From: Proteiniphilum sp. UBA4084
GTDB taxonomy: Bacteria > Bacteroidota > Bacteroidia > Bacteroidales > Dysgonomonadaceae
NCBI GenBank assembly: GCA_002383605.1
Contig: DFYK01000017.1
Location: forward strand, 1-34,754
Length of the DNA stretch: 34,754 nt
Direction: 5' to 3'
Shown: positions 8,754 to 15,558 of the stretch, piece after piece
Layout of the letters: the number at the start of each line of letters is the position of its first letter
How positions within the stretch are numbered: the stretch's first letter is position 1
Made by a program: the position numbers and the translations under genes
The notes under the pieces: model-generated
What the model was told of the DNA's origin: nothing
Seen by the model: the letters and a program-made list of their open reading frames with translations, nothing else
Database searches by the model: none

Positions 8754-9539
8754 TTAAAACCCCCGCTGCCGCATCGCTTCAAAGGTAAGAACAGCGGTGG
8801 ACACAGAGACATTGAGCGAATCGATTTTTCCTCGCATGGGAATCTTGATTCGCTTTGTCGCATTTTTCAGCCAGAAACCGGTCAGCCCGTCCGCTTCTGT
8901 ACCCATCACAATGGCGGAGGGTATACTGAAATCAATGTTTTGGTAAAATTCAGCTGCCTGCAATTCTGCGGCATAGACAGCGATCTTGTGTTCCTGCAGC
9001 CAGCCAAATGCCTCTTGGGAAGTACATACAGCCGTCTGCACGGTGAACAGTCCCCCCACGCCGGAGCGGATCACGTTGGGGTTATACAGGTCGGTTTGCG
9101 GATCACAAACAATCACGGCATCGGCTGCTGCCGCATCGGCGGTACGCAGTACTGCGCCCAGGTTACCTGGTTTCTCCACCGACTCGAGAAGAATTAGAAA
9201 AGGATTTTCAGAAAGTTGAATATCTACCAGCTTGTGCGATTTGGGTTTCAGCATTGCCACAATCCCATCGGAATTTTCCCGGTAAGCAATCTTTGCGAAT
9301 ACAACCGGAGATATCGCAAAGAGGGCCTCTTCGGGAATAGAATCCAATACATCGGGATATTTTGTCTTGTCGAACATTTCCCAGCACACATAAACAGCTT
9401 CCACCCGATAGCCACTCTGCAAAGCCAAAGAAAGTTCACGGGCACCCTCGCTCACGAAAAGTTGCTGCTCCTTCCTCTCTTTACTTTTCGAGAGTTTCAT
9501 GATATGCTTGACAGCCGGATTTTGTGTACTGGTAATCAT
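8754..9539 (-). CDS. TrmH/SpoU-family RNA 2'-O-methyltransferase
   Basis: A 261-residue SPOUT methyltransferase that adds a methyl group from S-adenosylmethionine to a ribose in rRNA or tRNA. An N-terminal SpoU substrate-binding domain (about 20-95) is followed by the knotted catalytic domain (about 110-255). The three SpoU motifs are present: EKPGNLGAVLRTADA, then IVMGTEADGL, then IKIPMRGKIDSLNVSVS. The start is at the junction with the upstream thioredoxin gene: TGA (stop), GTG, ATG run together, so either GTG at 9542 or ATG at 9539 could be used; the ATG is preferred. This layout suggests translational coupling. The target nucleotide cannot be read from sequence; an RlmB-like role is one option. 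Confidence 0.93.
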   Translation of the reverse strand: MITSTQNPAVKHIMKLSKSKERKEQQLFVSEGARELSLALQSGYRVEAVYVCWEMFDKTKYPDVLDSIPEEALFAISPVVFAKIAYRENSDGIVAMLKPKSHKLVDIQLSENPFLILLESVEKPGNLGAVLRTADAAAADAVIVCDPQTDLYNPNVIRSGVGGLFTVQTAVCTSQEAFGWLQEHKIAVYAAELQAAEFYQNIDFSIPSAIVMGTEADGLTGFWLKNATKRIKIPMRGKIDSLNVSVSTAVLTFEAMRQRGF

Positions 9540-9542
9540 CAC

Positions 9543-10004
9543 TCAAAGCTCTTTCACTTCATCTTTTTTCAGCAGAAAGTTATCGATCGCCTCCTTGAAG
9601 GATTTTTTCGGCAGGGCACCCATTGCCACCTGCGGTTGTTCGTTCATCGGAATAAAAAGAAACATGGGAATGCTCTGTACACCAAACATGCGTGCCAGTT
9701 CGGGTTCCTTGTCCACATCGATCTTGTAGACATAGATATCATCGCCGTATTCTGATGCCAGGTCGGCCAGGATGGGTGAAGTGATCCGGCAGGGTCCGCA
9801 CCAGGTGGCATAGAAATCCACGATGGCGGGTTTGTCACCATTGTACTTCCAGACTTCCGGATTATTTTCATAATTGAATACCTTCTCCAGAAAGGTTACT
9901 TTGGTCAACTCAATCGGTTTTACCTTGTTTTTACTTATCGGTTCGGAAGCTGAGGCGCTGAAGAATGTGATCAGCGTAATAAATAGTATCATCGAAATTC
10001 TCAT
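9543..10004 (-). CDS. Exported thioredoxin-fold protein
   Basis: A 153-residue thioredoxin with an N-terminal signal peptide (about 1-19, cleavage after SASAS), so it should act in the periplasm or be held at the membrane. The redox motif is WCGPC, with cysteines at 69 and 72, and the cis-Pro loop is seen in QSIPMFLF. A thioredoxin-type CGPC centre in an exported protein suggests a disulfide reductase that keeps envelope proteins reduced. Its stop codon abuts the start of the methyltransferase gene. The partner that would keep it reduced (a CcdA/DsbD-like protein) is not in this window. Confidence 0.94.
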   Translation of the reverse strand: MRISMILFITLITFFSASASEPISKNKVKPIELTKVTFLEKVFNYENNPEVWKYNGDKPAIVDFYATWCGPCRITSPILADLASEYGDDIYVYKIDVDKEPELARMFGVQSIPMFLFIPMNEQPQVAMGALPKKSFKEAIDNFLLKKDEVKEL

Positions 10005-10107
10005 AGTGGTAATCTTTACAGTGTGATTTTTAATTGCAGGGTAAATATTCTGTCATCAATCGCGATTATTACAACAACAATGTATGGACGAATGTTTTAC
10101 GGAATCG

Positions 10108-10611
10108 TTAAAATACCTTCCGGTCTTTGTACTTAACCGCTTTGGTGCCCGGCACACCGAATTCTCTTGCCGAAACATTATCGAGGGCAACCTTCCATAT
10201 CTTTACATTCTTCACCGAGGGTGTCGAGTAGCTGAACTCCCTGCCGGAGTACTGCCGCATAATGATATGCAACGCATCTACCTTTTTGTCATAATCCTCC
10301 TCGAAAGCAACTTCCCCATGACAAATCACACTCTCTGCCCGCATCCGGTAGCTGCAGGCCACCTCCTCATCCTGCCATACCAGCTTCGGATCGGTACAGA
10401 AGGTGATGCAAACCTGCGGATTTTTCTCCAGAATGGAAATGGAGTGTCCCTCCTGCGCGGAATGGAGATAAATGATCTCATCCTCGTATCCGAAATTCAT
10501 TGGCAACACGTAGGGAACACCGTGCTCATCGGCCATGCCTACATAGCAGAGTGGACAGGTACGGATCAATGCTTCGATGCGATGCAACTCCTCTACAGAA
10601 ACTGTTTTCAT
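10108..10611 (-). CDS. Pyridoxamine 5'-phosphate oxidase-like flavoprotein, NimA-type
   Basis: A 167-residue split-barrel FMN-binding protein of the group that includes the Nim nitroimidazole-resistance reductases. It starts with a short helix and a CPLCYVGMADEHGVPYVLPMNF segment (residues about 19-40), the usual first strands of the barrel. Cys22 sits where many members carry residues near the flavin. The conserved EGHSISILEKNPQVCI segment follows. Most such chromosomal genes are housekeeping proteins of unknown substrate, and resistance cannot be inferred. It lies 37 bases after the GH43 gene in the same direction, possibly in one transcript. Confidence 0.85.
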   Translation of the reverse strand: MKTVSVEELHRIEALIRTCPLCYVGMADEHGVPYVLPMNFGYEDEIIYLHSAQEGHSISILEKNPQVCITFCTDPKLVWQDEEVACSYRMRAESVICHGEVAFEEDYDKKVDALHIIMRQYSGREFSYSTPSVKNVKIWKVALDNVSAREFGVPGTKAVKYKDRKVF

Positions 10612-10648
10612 AACAAATAAGTATAATTATACGCCCTCTTTCAATCTC

Positions 10649-11773
10649 CTATAGCTCTTTCTCGGTGGTTGTGGGACCGTCGACGGTAAGTAAACCCTGA
10701 TCATCGATCTGCACTTCATCGATAAAAACCACCCTTTCATCACCTGTTTGCCGGGTGCGTCCATGATAAACAGTGTACATTTTCTGATCGTTTTTCGACC
10801 AAAAGATCATGTTGTGCCCGGTTCCGGTCACTTCTCCTCCATTGTCTGTGTTCTTTTCCAGCACGGGATTATTCGCGGCCTTCACAAAAGGGCCCAGCGG
10901 ATCATCGGATACAGCATACCCCACAGCATAATGTTCGCCTCCAAAGAAATTGGCAGAGTACATCATGTATATCTTACCCTCGTGTGGGAAGGCGAAAGAA
11001 CCTTCCGTCCAGCGACGGTTCACCTCACCGGCGGTGACGGAACGACTTTCCCACTCTGTTTGCGGATCATCCATCGTTGTGGGCGGTTGCAAAAGCAACA
11101 CCGGTTCCCCGATTACCGAGGTGAAATCGTCTGAAATCTCCACCCCATATACCCAGCTTTCTTCTATCTCCTTAAAAAGATTCTGCTCCCGCGCCCATTG
11201 TGCGACCTCACTCTCTACCGGATGCTTGTAACAACAGCGGGAGTAATAAAGGTAGGTCTTTCCGTCATGCTGCAGGATGTTTGCATCGATGATGGGATAG
11301 CCCGGGTCGAACAGCGGCTTGTCGGATATCTCCAGGAAGGGGCCGGTAGGCTTGTCGGCTACAGCCACGCCAATGCGAAAGTTTTCCAGTTCACCGGTGG
11401 GATTTTCTTTCCAGTCGGCACTGAAGAACAGGTAATATTTACCGTCTATCTCGTACACTTCCGGTGCCCAGTAGTTTTTCAGGGTCCATGACTGCGGGTT
11501 GTCCCCCGAATAAACCTGCCCCTCATACTGCCAATCGGCCAGGTTATCGGAGCTGTAGGCCCCGAATCCTTTCTCCACACCGCCCGTACCATACAGGTAA
11601 TATTTGCCGTCGGAGGCAGAAAGGATAAACGGATCGCCGAATGCAACGGATAAAGGGTTGGAATAGGTGACAGGCTCCGGTGCACGCTTCTCCGATCCGG
11701 CGGTACAACCCATCAGGAAAGATACCGGCAGAAGAATCATACACAACCTGCTGCAAATGTTTTTTGTAATCAT
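10649..11773 (-). CDS. GH43-family glycoside hydrolase lipoprotein
   Basis: A 374-residue five-bladed beta-propeller enzyme of the arabinanase/xylosidase type. The lipobox FLMGC places the lipidated Cys at 23. The three catalytic acids fit the family: Asp47 in FGDPFIL (base), Asp163 in IIDANIL (pKa modulator) and Glu257 in WTEGSF (acid). GH43 enzymes mostly release arabinose or xylose from plant polysaccharides, though some subfamilies act on galactans. No SusCD pair or regulator is next to it, so it is an orphan enzyme rather than part of the beta-glucan locus. A primary-sigma -7 element lies just upstream, which suggests its own promoter. Confidence 0.93.
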   Translation of the reverse strand: MITKNICSRLCMILLPVSFLMGCTAGSEKRAPEPVTYSNPLSVAFGDPFILSASDGKYYLYGTGGVEKGFGAYSSDNLADWQYEGQVYSGDNPQSWTLKNYWAPEVYEIDGKYYLFFSADWKENPTGELENFRIGVAVADKPTGPFLEISDKPLFDPGYPIIDANILQHDGKTYLYYSRCCYKHPVESEVAQWAREQNLFKEIEESWVYGVEISDDFTSVIGEPVLLLQPPTTMDDPQTEWESRSVTAGEVNRRWTEGSFAFPHEGKIYMMYSANFFGGEHYAVGYAVSDDPLGPFVKAANNPVLEKNTDNGGEVTGTGHNMIFWSKNDQKMYTVYHGRTRQTGDERVVFIDEVQIDDQGLLTVDGPTTTEKEL

Positions 11774-11799
11774 AGATTTGATTTTGCAGTCGCAGCTGA

Positions 11800-11807
11800 C
11801 AAAGATA
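11800..11807 (-). promoter_or_regulatory. -7 element of the GH43 gene promoter
   Basis: On the minus strand TATCTTTG fits the Bacteroidetes primary-sigma -7 consensus TAnnTTTG and sits 26 bases before the GH43 start. The -33 region is poor, so the promoter may be weak or activator-dependent. Confidence 0.45.
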
Positions 11808-11872
11808 AATAAAAAAAGGAAAAACCATCTTCAGATTCTTCCTTTCTATGTTCAATCAACGGGAAGCGGATT

Positions 11873-12217
11873 TCACTTCACCTTGTCCACGATTGCCTTA
11901 AAAGCTTCGGGATGGTTCATTGCCAGGTCGGCAAGCACCTTGCGGTTGATTTCAATTTCATTTTTGTGCAACGCACCCATCAGGCGGGAATAAGACATTC
12001 CGTTTTCGCGGGCAGCTGCATTGATACGCTGGATCCAGAGTGCACGGAAGTTGCGTTTTTTGTTTTTGCGGTCACGATAGGCGTAGGTCAAACCTTTTTC
12101 CCACGTGTTCTTGGCTACTGTCCACACATTCTTGCGGGCACCGATATAGCCTCTTGTAAGTTTCAGAACTTTTTTTCTGCGGTTGCGCGAGGCAACATGA
12201 TTGACTGATCTTGGCAT
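11873..12217 (-). CDS. rplT: 50S ribosomal protein L20
   Basis: A 114-residue primary 23S rRNA-binding protein needed early in assembly of the large subunit. It has the conserved basic N-terminal arm (MPRSVNHVASRNRRKKVLKL) and the globular part with WIQRINAAARENGMSYSRLM. Length and sequence are typical. It follows rpmI after 100 bases on the minus strand. In other bacteria L20 represses its own operon by binding the mRNA leader; the gap upstream of rpmI would be the place to look for such a site here. Confidence 0.98.
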   Translation of the reverse strand: MPRSVNHVASRNRRKKVLKLTRGYIGARKNVWTVAKNTWEKGLTYAYRDRKNKKRNFRALWIQRINAAARENGMSYSRLMGALHKNEIEINRKVLADLAMNHPEAFKAIVDKVK

Positions 12218-12317
12218 AATGTTACTTGTTTTGAATGATAGCGTCTCTGTCGTGCAGAGCTCTTCGGAGCATACATCCTGTTACTAAATCTCTTTACTGG
12301 AAACCATCCGGCATGAA

Positions 12318-12515
12318 TTACTTCATTGCCAGCAGTGTCTTGATGCTGTTTACGTCAGACTTGTGAACAAGACCCGAATGAGTAAGATTTCTCTTCTGCT
12401 TTTTGGTCTTCTTCGTCAAGATGTGACTTTTGTACGCATGTTTCCGCTTGATTTTTCCTGTTCCGGTAAGGGCGAACCTCTTTTTGGCACCGGAATTAGT
12501 CTTCATTTTTGGCAT
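12318..12515 (-). CDS. rpmI: 50S ribosomal protein L35
   Basis: A 65-residue basic large-subunit protein. The MPKMKTNSGAKKRFALTGTG start and the KRKHAYKSHILTKKTKKQKR core are diagnostic. It stands between infC and rplT, the usual order, but unlike the common tight arrangement it is 295 bases from infC, with a terminator and a promoter in between. Expression of rpmI and rplT may therefore be independent of thrS-infC. Confidence 0.98.
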   Translation of the reverse strand: MPKMKTNSGAKKRFALTGTGKIKRKHAYKSHILTKKTKKQKRNLTHSGLVHKSDVNSIKTLLAMK

Positions 12516-12580
12516 TTTGCTGTCTTCGAATTTGTGAATATTATTTTTTCCCTTTCTCCGCGGTCAGGCGAAAAAGTGTG

Positions 12581-12612
12581 CAAAAGTAATGATTTTTATC
12601 CGAACAATCAAA
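12581..12612 (-). promoter_or_regulatory. Primary-sigma promoter for rpmI-rplT
   Basis: On the minus strand a -33 TTTG (12609-12612) is followed by exactly 20 bases and then TACTTTTG (12581-12588), a full match to TTTG-N19-21-TAnnTTTG. Transcription should begin near 12574, giving a leader of about 60 bases before the L35 start at 12515. This is one of the best promoter matches in the window. Confidence 0.8.
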
Positions 12613-12746
12613 ACATTACGCCTTTATTTTTTTGCTGATTTCAATTGCAGTACAATATGCATATCGTCGGAGCACAAAACGCTTCCTGCAGGACCTGAAG
12701 GGTTGAACAATCCTCCGGAATCCCGCGATTTAAAATGGGATGAGAT

Positions 12747-12777
12747 AAAAAAAGCCGGCCAAATGATTTTAGCCGAC
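12747..12777 (-). terminator. Rho-independent terminator after infC
   Basis: On the minus strand GTCGGCTAAA pairs with TTTGGCCGGC around an ATCA loop (10 bp, two of them G-U), followed at once by seven T residues. It begins 34 bases after the infC stop, so it should end most thrS-infC transcripts before rpmI. Confidence 0.8.
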
Positions 12778-12810
12778 CCTGTTCTTCGTCGTTGCAAAGG
12801 AGCTTCTCGT

Positions 12811-13365
12811 TTATTCTTCCTTCGACTCCTTTTTGGGAGCAGGAGCACCCTTTTTTGGTGTCAGCATGATGGACATCCTTTTTCCTTCCATGATAGGCAT
12901 ATGCTCCACTTTGGCATAATCTTCCAGATCGTTGGCAAAACGCAGCAACAACACCTCTCCCTGTTCTTTAAAGAGGATGGAACGTCCCCTGAAGAACACA
13001 TACGCTTTCACTTTTGAGCCTTCACCCAGAAAGTTCATTGCATGTTTCAGTTTAAAGTTATAGTCGTGATCGTCTGTCTGCGGGCCAAACCGTATCTCTT
13101 TTACCGTCACCTTGACCGATTTTGCTTTTTGTTCTTTCAGTTTTTTCTTTTGCTGATAAACAAATTTCTTGTAATCGATGATCCTGCATACAGGAGGTTT
13201 CGCCGTGGGTGCAATTTCAACGAGGTCTAATTCCTGTTCCTCGGCTATCTTCAAAGCTTCTCTCGTGGAATAAATGCCCTCCGTCACGTTATCGCCTACT
13301 AACCGGACTTCCGGTACCCGGATGCGTTCATTGATCCGGTGCTGGTCTTTTGAGTCTTTTCTCAT
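12811..13365 (-). CDS. infC: Translation initiation factor IF-3
   Basis: A 184-residue factor that binds the 30S subunit, prevents premature 50S joining and checks the start codon and initiator tRNA. The N-domain has the RINERIRVPEVRLVGDN signature. A charged linker (KKFVYQQKKKLKEQKAKS) leads to the C-domain with VKEIRFGPQTDDHD and the ending KRMSIMLTPKK. The start is fixed as the ATG at 13363-13365, because an in-frame TAA lies only four codons upstream. It therefore does not use the rare AUU codon known from the enterobacterial gene. It lies 67 bases after thrS and is followed by a terminator. Confidence 0.98.
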   Translation of the reverse strand: MRKDSKDQHRINERIRVPEVRLVGDNVTEGIYSTREALKIAEEQELDLVEIAPTAKPPVCRIIDYKKFVYQQKKKLKEQKAKSVKVTVKEIRFGPQTDDHDYNFKLKHAMNFLGEGSKVKAYVFFRGRSILFKEQGEVLLLRFANDLEDYAKVEHMPIMEGKRMSIMLTPKKGAPAPKKESKEE

Positions 13366-13432
13366 TCGGTGATGTTAATGTTTACGCTGTTTAATTGGTT
13401 GTTGTTTTATAAATTCTTTGTTTTACAAATAT

Positions 13433-15388
13433 TTAATTTGATTGCATGGCGGGGTTCATCATTTGATCTACTTCCCGTGCAATCGTTTCTGCAAATGTAA
13501 TCAATTTTGTGGAACCCTGATCAACTCCACCCTGTTTTCTTACCGAAACCTCTTCATTTTCTGCTTCTTTCTCACCCACAATCAACAGGTAGGGAATGCG
13601 TTTCAATTCGTTGTCACGAATCTTGCGACCCACTTTTTCGTTGCGGTCATCCACCTCGGCGCGGATATCAAATCGTTTTAATTCTTTCACGATGTGATGG
13701 GCGTACTCATTGAATTTTTCACTGACCGGCAGGATGACGGCCTGTGTGGGTGCCAGCCACAAAGGAAACTTACCGGCCGTATGTTCGATAAGGACAGCCA
13801 CGAAGCGCTCCATGGATCCAAACGGTGCACGGTGAATCATCACCGGACGGTGTTTCTGGTTGTCGGCACCGGTATATTCCAACTCAAAACGGTCGGGCAG
13901 GTTGTAATCTACCTGGATGGTTCCCAACTGCCAGCGCCGCCCCAATGCATCCTTCACCATGAAGTCGAGCTTGGGTCCGTAGAAGGCGGCTTCACCCAGT
14001 ACGACCTTTGCTTTCAGTCCTTTCTCCCGGCAGGCCTCCACGATGGCACTTTCAGCCTTCTCCCAGTTCTCATCGGTACCGATGTACTTCTCCTTATTGT
14101 CGGGATCGCGCAACGATATCTGTGCCTCAAAATTTTCGAAATCGAGCGCCTTGAAGATGATAAAGATGATGTCCATCACCTTCAGAAACTCCTCTTTCAC
14201 CTGATCGGGTGTACAGAAGATGTGGGCATCGTCCTGCGTAAAGCCGCGCACACGCGTGAGCCCGTGCAATTCACCGCTTTGTTCATAGCGATAGACCGTA
14301 CCAAACTCTGCCAACCGAAGTGGTAAATCTTTATAGGAACGGGGAAATGCTTTATAAATCTCGCAGTGGTGGGGGCAGTTCATCGGTTTCAGCAGAAACT
14401 CCTCACCCTCTTCGGGCGTATGAATCGGCTGAAACGAGTCTTTTCCGTATTTGGCGTAATGACCGGAGGTCACATACAACTGCTTGTGACCGATATGGGG
14501 AGTGATTACCTGATCGTAATCAAACTCCCGCTGTATTTTTTTCAGGAAATCTTCCAGACGAAGCCGCAACTGCGTACCTTTGGGTAACCACAAGGGGAGA
14601 CCCGCTCCCACGGTCTGGGAGAAATGAAACAGCTGGAGCTCCTTGCCTATTTTCCGGTGATCCCGCTTCTTGGCCTCTTCGAGCATGACCAGATATTCAT
14701 CGAGCATCTTCTTTTTCGGGAAGGTAATACCATATAATCTTGTCAGCTGGGGACGTTTCTCATCACCCCGCCAGTAGGCACCGGCAGCCGACAGCACCTT
14801 CACGGCTTTGATGTAGGAGGTATTGGGCAGATGGGGCCCACGACATAAGTCGGTAAAGCTCCCTTGCGTATAGGTAGTGATGGTACCATCAGCCAGCTCG
14901 TTGATCAGCTCCACCTTGTAGCGTTCATCGCGTGCGCCGAACATACTTAGGGCTTCACTTTTGGAGATGCTTTCCCGTTGAATCTCTTCACGGGCAGCAA
15001 TCAGTTCCATCATCTTCTTCTCAATTGCAGGGAAATCACTCTCCTTGATGGCTACACCTTCACCGGGATCCACATCGTAGTAGAATCCATTTTCAATGGC
15101 GGGTCCGATGCCGAATTTGATGCCCGGATAAAGATCTTGCAAGGCTTCAGCCATGAGGTGTGCCGATGAGTGCCAATAGGCATGTTTTCCTTCTTCATCT
15201 TCCCACTTAAGCAGGTTCACAGCGGCATCCTCCTCGATGGGGCGTGTGAGATCCCATGTTTCACCGTTCACACTTACGGCCAGCACCTCCTGTGCCAACC
15301 GCAGACTGATGCTTTGTGCTATCTCTAATCCCGTAACTCCCTTTTCAAATTCCCTCACAGAGGCGTCGGGAAATGTAATTTTTATCAT
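13433..15388 (-). CDS. thrS: Threonine--tRNA ligase
   Basis: A 651-residue class II synthetase that charges tRNA-Thr and removes mischarged Ser. The TGS domain (about 1-62) is followed by the editing domain with HxxxH at His73/His77 and the later Cys in TDLCRGPH. The catalytic domain has the zinc ligands Cys (MNCPHH), His (LHGLTRVRGF) and His (MIHRAPFG). The C-terminal anticodon-binding domain ends the protein. I chose the start at 15388 (MIKITFPDAS) since the longer frame up to 15520 adds 44 residues not found in the family and runs over the promoter. It is the first gene of the thrS-infC unit. Confidence 0.98.
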   Translation of the reverse strand: MIKITFPDASVREFEKGVTGLEIAQSISLRLAQEVLAVSVNGETWDLTRPIEEDAAVNLLKWEDEEGKHAYWHSSAHLMAEALQDLYPGIKFGIGPAIENGFYYDVDPGEGVAIKESDFPAIEKKMMELIAAREEIQRESISKSEALSMFGARDERYKVELINELADGTITTYTQGSFTDLCRGPHLPNTSYIKAVKVLSAAGAYWRGDEKRPQLTRLYGITFPKKKMLDEYLVMLEEAKKRDHRKIGKELQLFHFSQTVGAGLPLWLPKGTQLRLRLEDFLKKIQREFDYDQVITPHIGHKQLYVTSGHYAKYGKDSFQPIHTPEEGEEFLLKPMNCPHHCEIYKAFPRSYKDLPLRLAEFGTVYRYEQSGELHGLTRVRGFTQDDAHIFCTPDQVKEEFLKVMDIIFIIFKALDFENFEAQISLRDPDNKEKYIGTDENWEKAESAIVEACREKGLKAKVVLGEAAFYGPKLDFMVKDALGRRWQLGTIQVDYNLPDRFELEYTGADNQKHRPVMIHRAPFGSMERFVAVLIEHTAGKFPLWLAPTQAVILPVSEKFNEYAHHIVKELKRFDIRAEVDDRNEKVGRKIRDNELKRIPYLLIVGEKEAENEEVSVRKQGGVDQGSTKLITFAETIAREVDQMMNPAMQSN

Positions 15389-15429
15389 GCTCTGTTTGTG
15401 CTTTGTATGTCTTCTTCGTAATACGACTG

Positions 15430-15437
15430 CAAATGTA
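15430..15437 (-). promoter_or_regulatory. -7 element of the thrS promoter
   Basis: TACATTTG on the minus strand matches TAnnTTTG. A CTG lies 21 bases upstream in place of TTG, a one-mismatch -33. Transcription would start near 15422, about 35 bases before the preferred thrS start, which supports the shorter protein. Confidence 0.6.
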
Positions 15438-15558
15438 GTGATTTTGTGGTTGATGAAACAGCAAAACAGCAAGAAAATTGCACCCTGCGTGGTTGAAAAA
15501 GCTTTCCCGGCAGTATGCAAATTTCCATGTCAATAAATATACCGACCTGACAACCCAA

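Noticed and set aside
10058..10067. Palindrome AATCGCGATT upstream of the thioredoxin gene
   Set aside because: Ten bases of palindrome with no partner site, no matching promoter spacing and no second copy seen nearby; most likely chance.
12241..12270. Small 5-bp stem-loop in the rpmI-rplT gap as an L20 binding site
   Set aside because: The stem is too short and I see no match to known L20 mRNA targets; the idea needs covariation data.
12589..13017. 142-codon plus-strand frame over the infC-rpmI gap
   Set aside because: It crosses the infC coding region in antisense and runs through the terminator and promoter; no start context or family resemblance supports it.
13694..14326. 210-codon open frame on the plus strand inside thrS
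   Set aside because: It is antisense to a conserved synthetase, and its composition looks like a reverse reading of it.
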